A DNA stretch of 64,000 nt from Rhizaria sp. SCN 62-66 (taxonomy: Eukaryota; Rhizaria, unplaced). The translations under genes were made by a program, and so were the position numbers. The stretch is from assembly GCA_001724265.1 (NCBI GenBank), contig MEDY01000284.1:1-64000 (forward strand). The letters are read 5' to 3'. Under the pieces are notes generated by a model. It worked only from the letters and a program-made list of their open reading frames with translations. It had not been told where the DNA came from and ran no database searches. This document shows, one piece after another, positions 63,666 to 64,000 of this stretch. Numbering within the stretch: position 1 is the first letter of the stretch; every line of letters begins with the position of its first letter.

Positions 63666-64000
63666 ATGCTATCGTCCTCTTCACCGGGCCACAGCGCGCT
63701 AAATGGTCAGGAGGCCCAAAACCACATTAGTTACTCTTCAGAAACGTACGTCACTGTGATTCTTTTAGAGCGAAACACGTCTTTTTAGTTTGATTGACCA
63801 GGGCCCTTCGGCTCATATCCACTTGTGTGGCCCTTGCATCTTACCCCCGATCTCAGCTCCATCCATGCTATTTCCACTCAACCAAACGCTTTTCATTTCT
63901 TTCCTCCCCGTTTACACCTTCCGCAGCGACACCCATGACATTATAATCCCGCATCTGTTCGCAAAGCTGACGCTCAACGTTCGCGAAGGCTTCGACCTGC
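63666..64000 (+). CDS. 5' end of an unrecognised gene (runs off the window)
   Basis: Exon 1 is 63666-63745 (MLSSSSPGHSALNGQEAQNH, then ISYSSE) and exon 2 starts at 63927 and stays open to the window end (DTHDIIIPHLFAKLTLNVRE). Donor GTACGT and acceptor CCGCAG join the frames with no stop. Only 51 residues are visible and I do not recognise the family. The ATG is the first of its frame and the donor matches the local consensus. Confidence 0.6.
63746..63926 (+). other. Intron (181 bases, GTACGT..CAG)
   Basis: Donor GTACGT after GAA AC; acceptor CCGCAG before C GAC ACC. A long pyrimidine-rich stretch precedes the acceptor. Confidence 0.75.

Overview
This window is nuclear DNA from a protist-like unicellular eukaryote. 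The evidence is spliceosomal introns with GT..AG ends and typical eukaryotic genes: cyclin H, the ribosome-assembly factor PNO1, a formin, a GRIP-domain golgin, a REEP/HVA22 protein and a FYVE protein. Coding DNA is very GC-rich and rich in Ala and homopolymer tracts, while the spacers are clearly AT-rich. I cannot place the organism taxonomically. A probable RIIa-domain protein and a FAM228-like protein hint at a flagellate, but only weakly.

Layout: 1-9048 is the 3' part of a giant Ala-rich coiled-coil golgin (+). Then come cyclin H (-, 9460-12111), a four-helix membrane protein (+, 12639-13325), a giant PPR protein (-, 13890-24152), an RS/RD-repeat splicing-type protein (+, 24658-28272), a small secreted protein (+, 28654-28989), an RIIa-like protein (-, 29248-30483), a PH-ankyrin-FYVE-SNARE protein (-, 31394-34900), a REEP/HVA22 protein (+, 35631-36650), an unrecognised 1806-residue protein (-, 36967-42387), a group XII-like secreted phospholipase A2 (-, 43323-44390), an acidic secreted protein (+, 45158-46124), a large type I surface protein (+, 47310-51788), an unrecognised protein (-, 53272-54656), a FAM228-like protein (+, 55073-56566), a formin (-, 56886-61582), PNO1 (+, 62024-62963) and the 5' end of one more gene (+, 63666 onward). 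Many neighbours are divergent pairs sharing a 400-800 bp spacer.

The most important observation is that four genes (PPR, the 1806-residue protein, FAM228-like and formin) are each interrupted by exactly one in-frame TAG. After it the same frame stays open with the same codon character up to a TAA or TGA. All 17 gene ends visible here use TAA or TGA; none uses TAG. In about 17,300 codons there is no internal TAA or TGA. The simplest reading is that UAG is a sense codon here while UAA and UGA remain stops. The amino acid cannot be read from this window.

Two further genome-level signals stand out. Six of seven introns begin with GTACGT, the seventh with GTACGA. Many start codons are closely preceded by a pyrimidine tract ending in AG, which fits trans-splicing, 5'-UTR introns or a pyrimidine/CAG initiator. 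The window also contains one 24-N assembly gap flanked by identical 12-mers.
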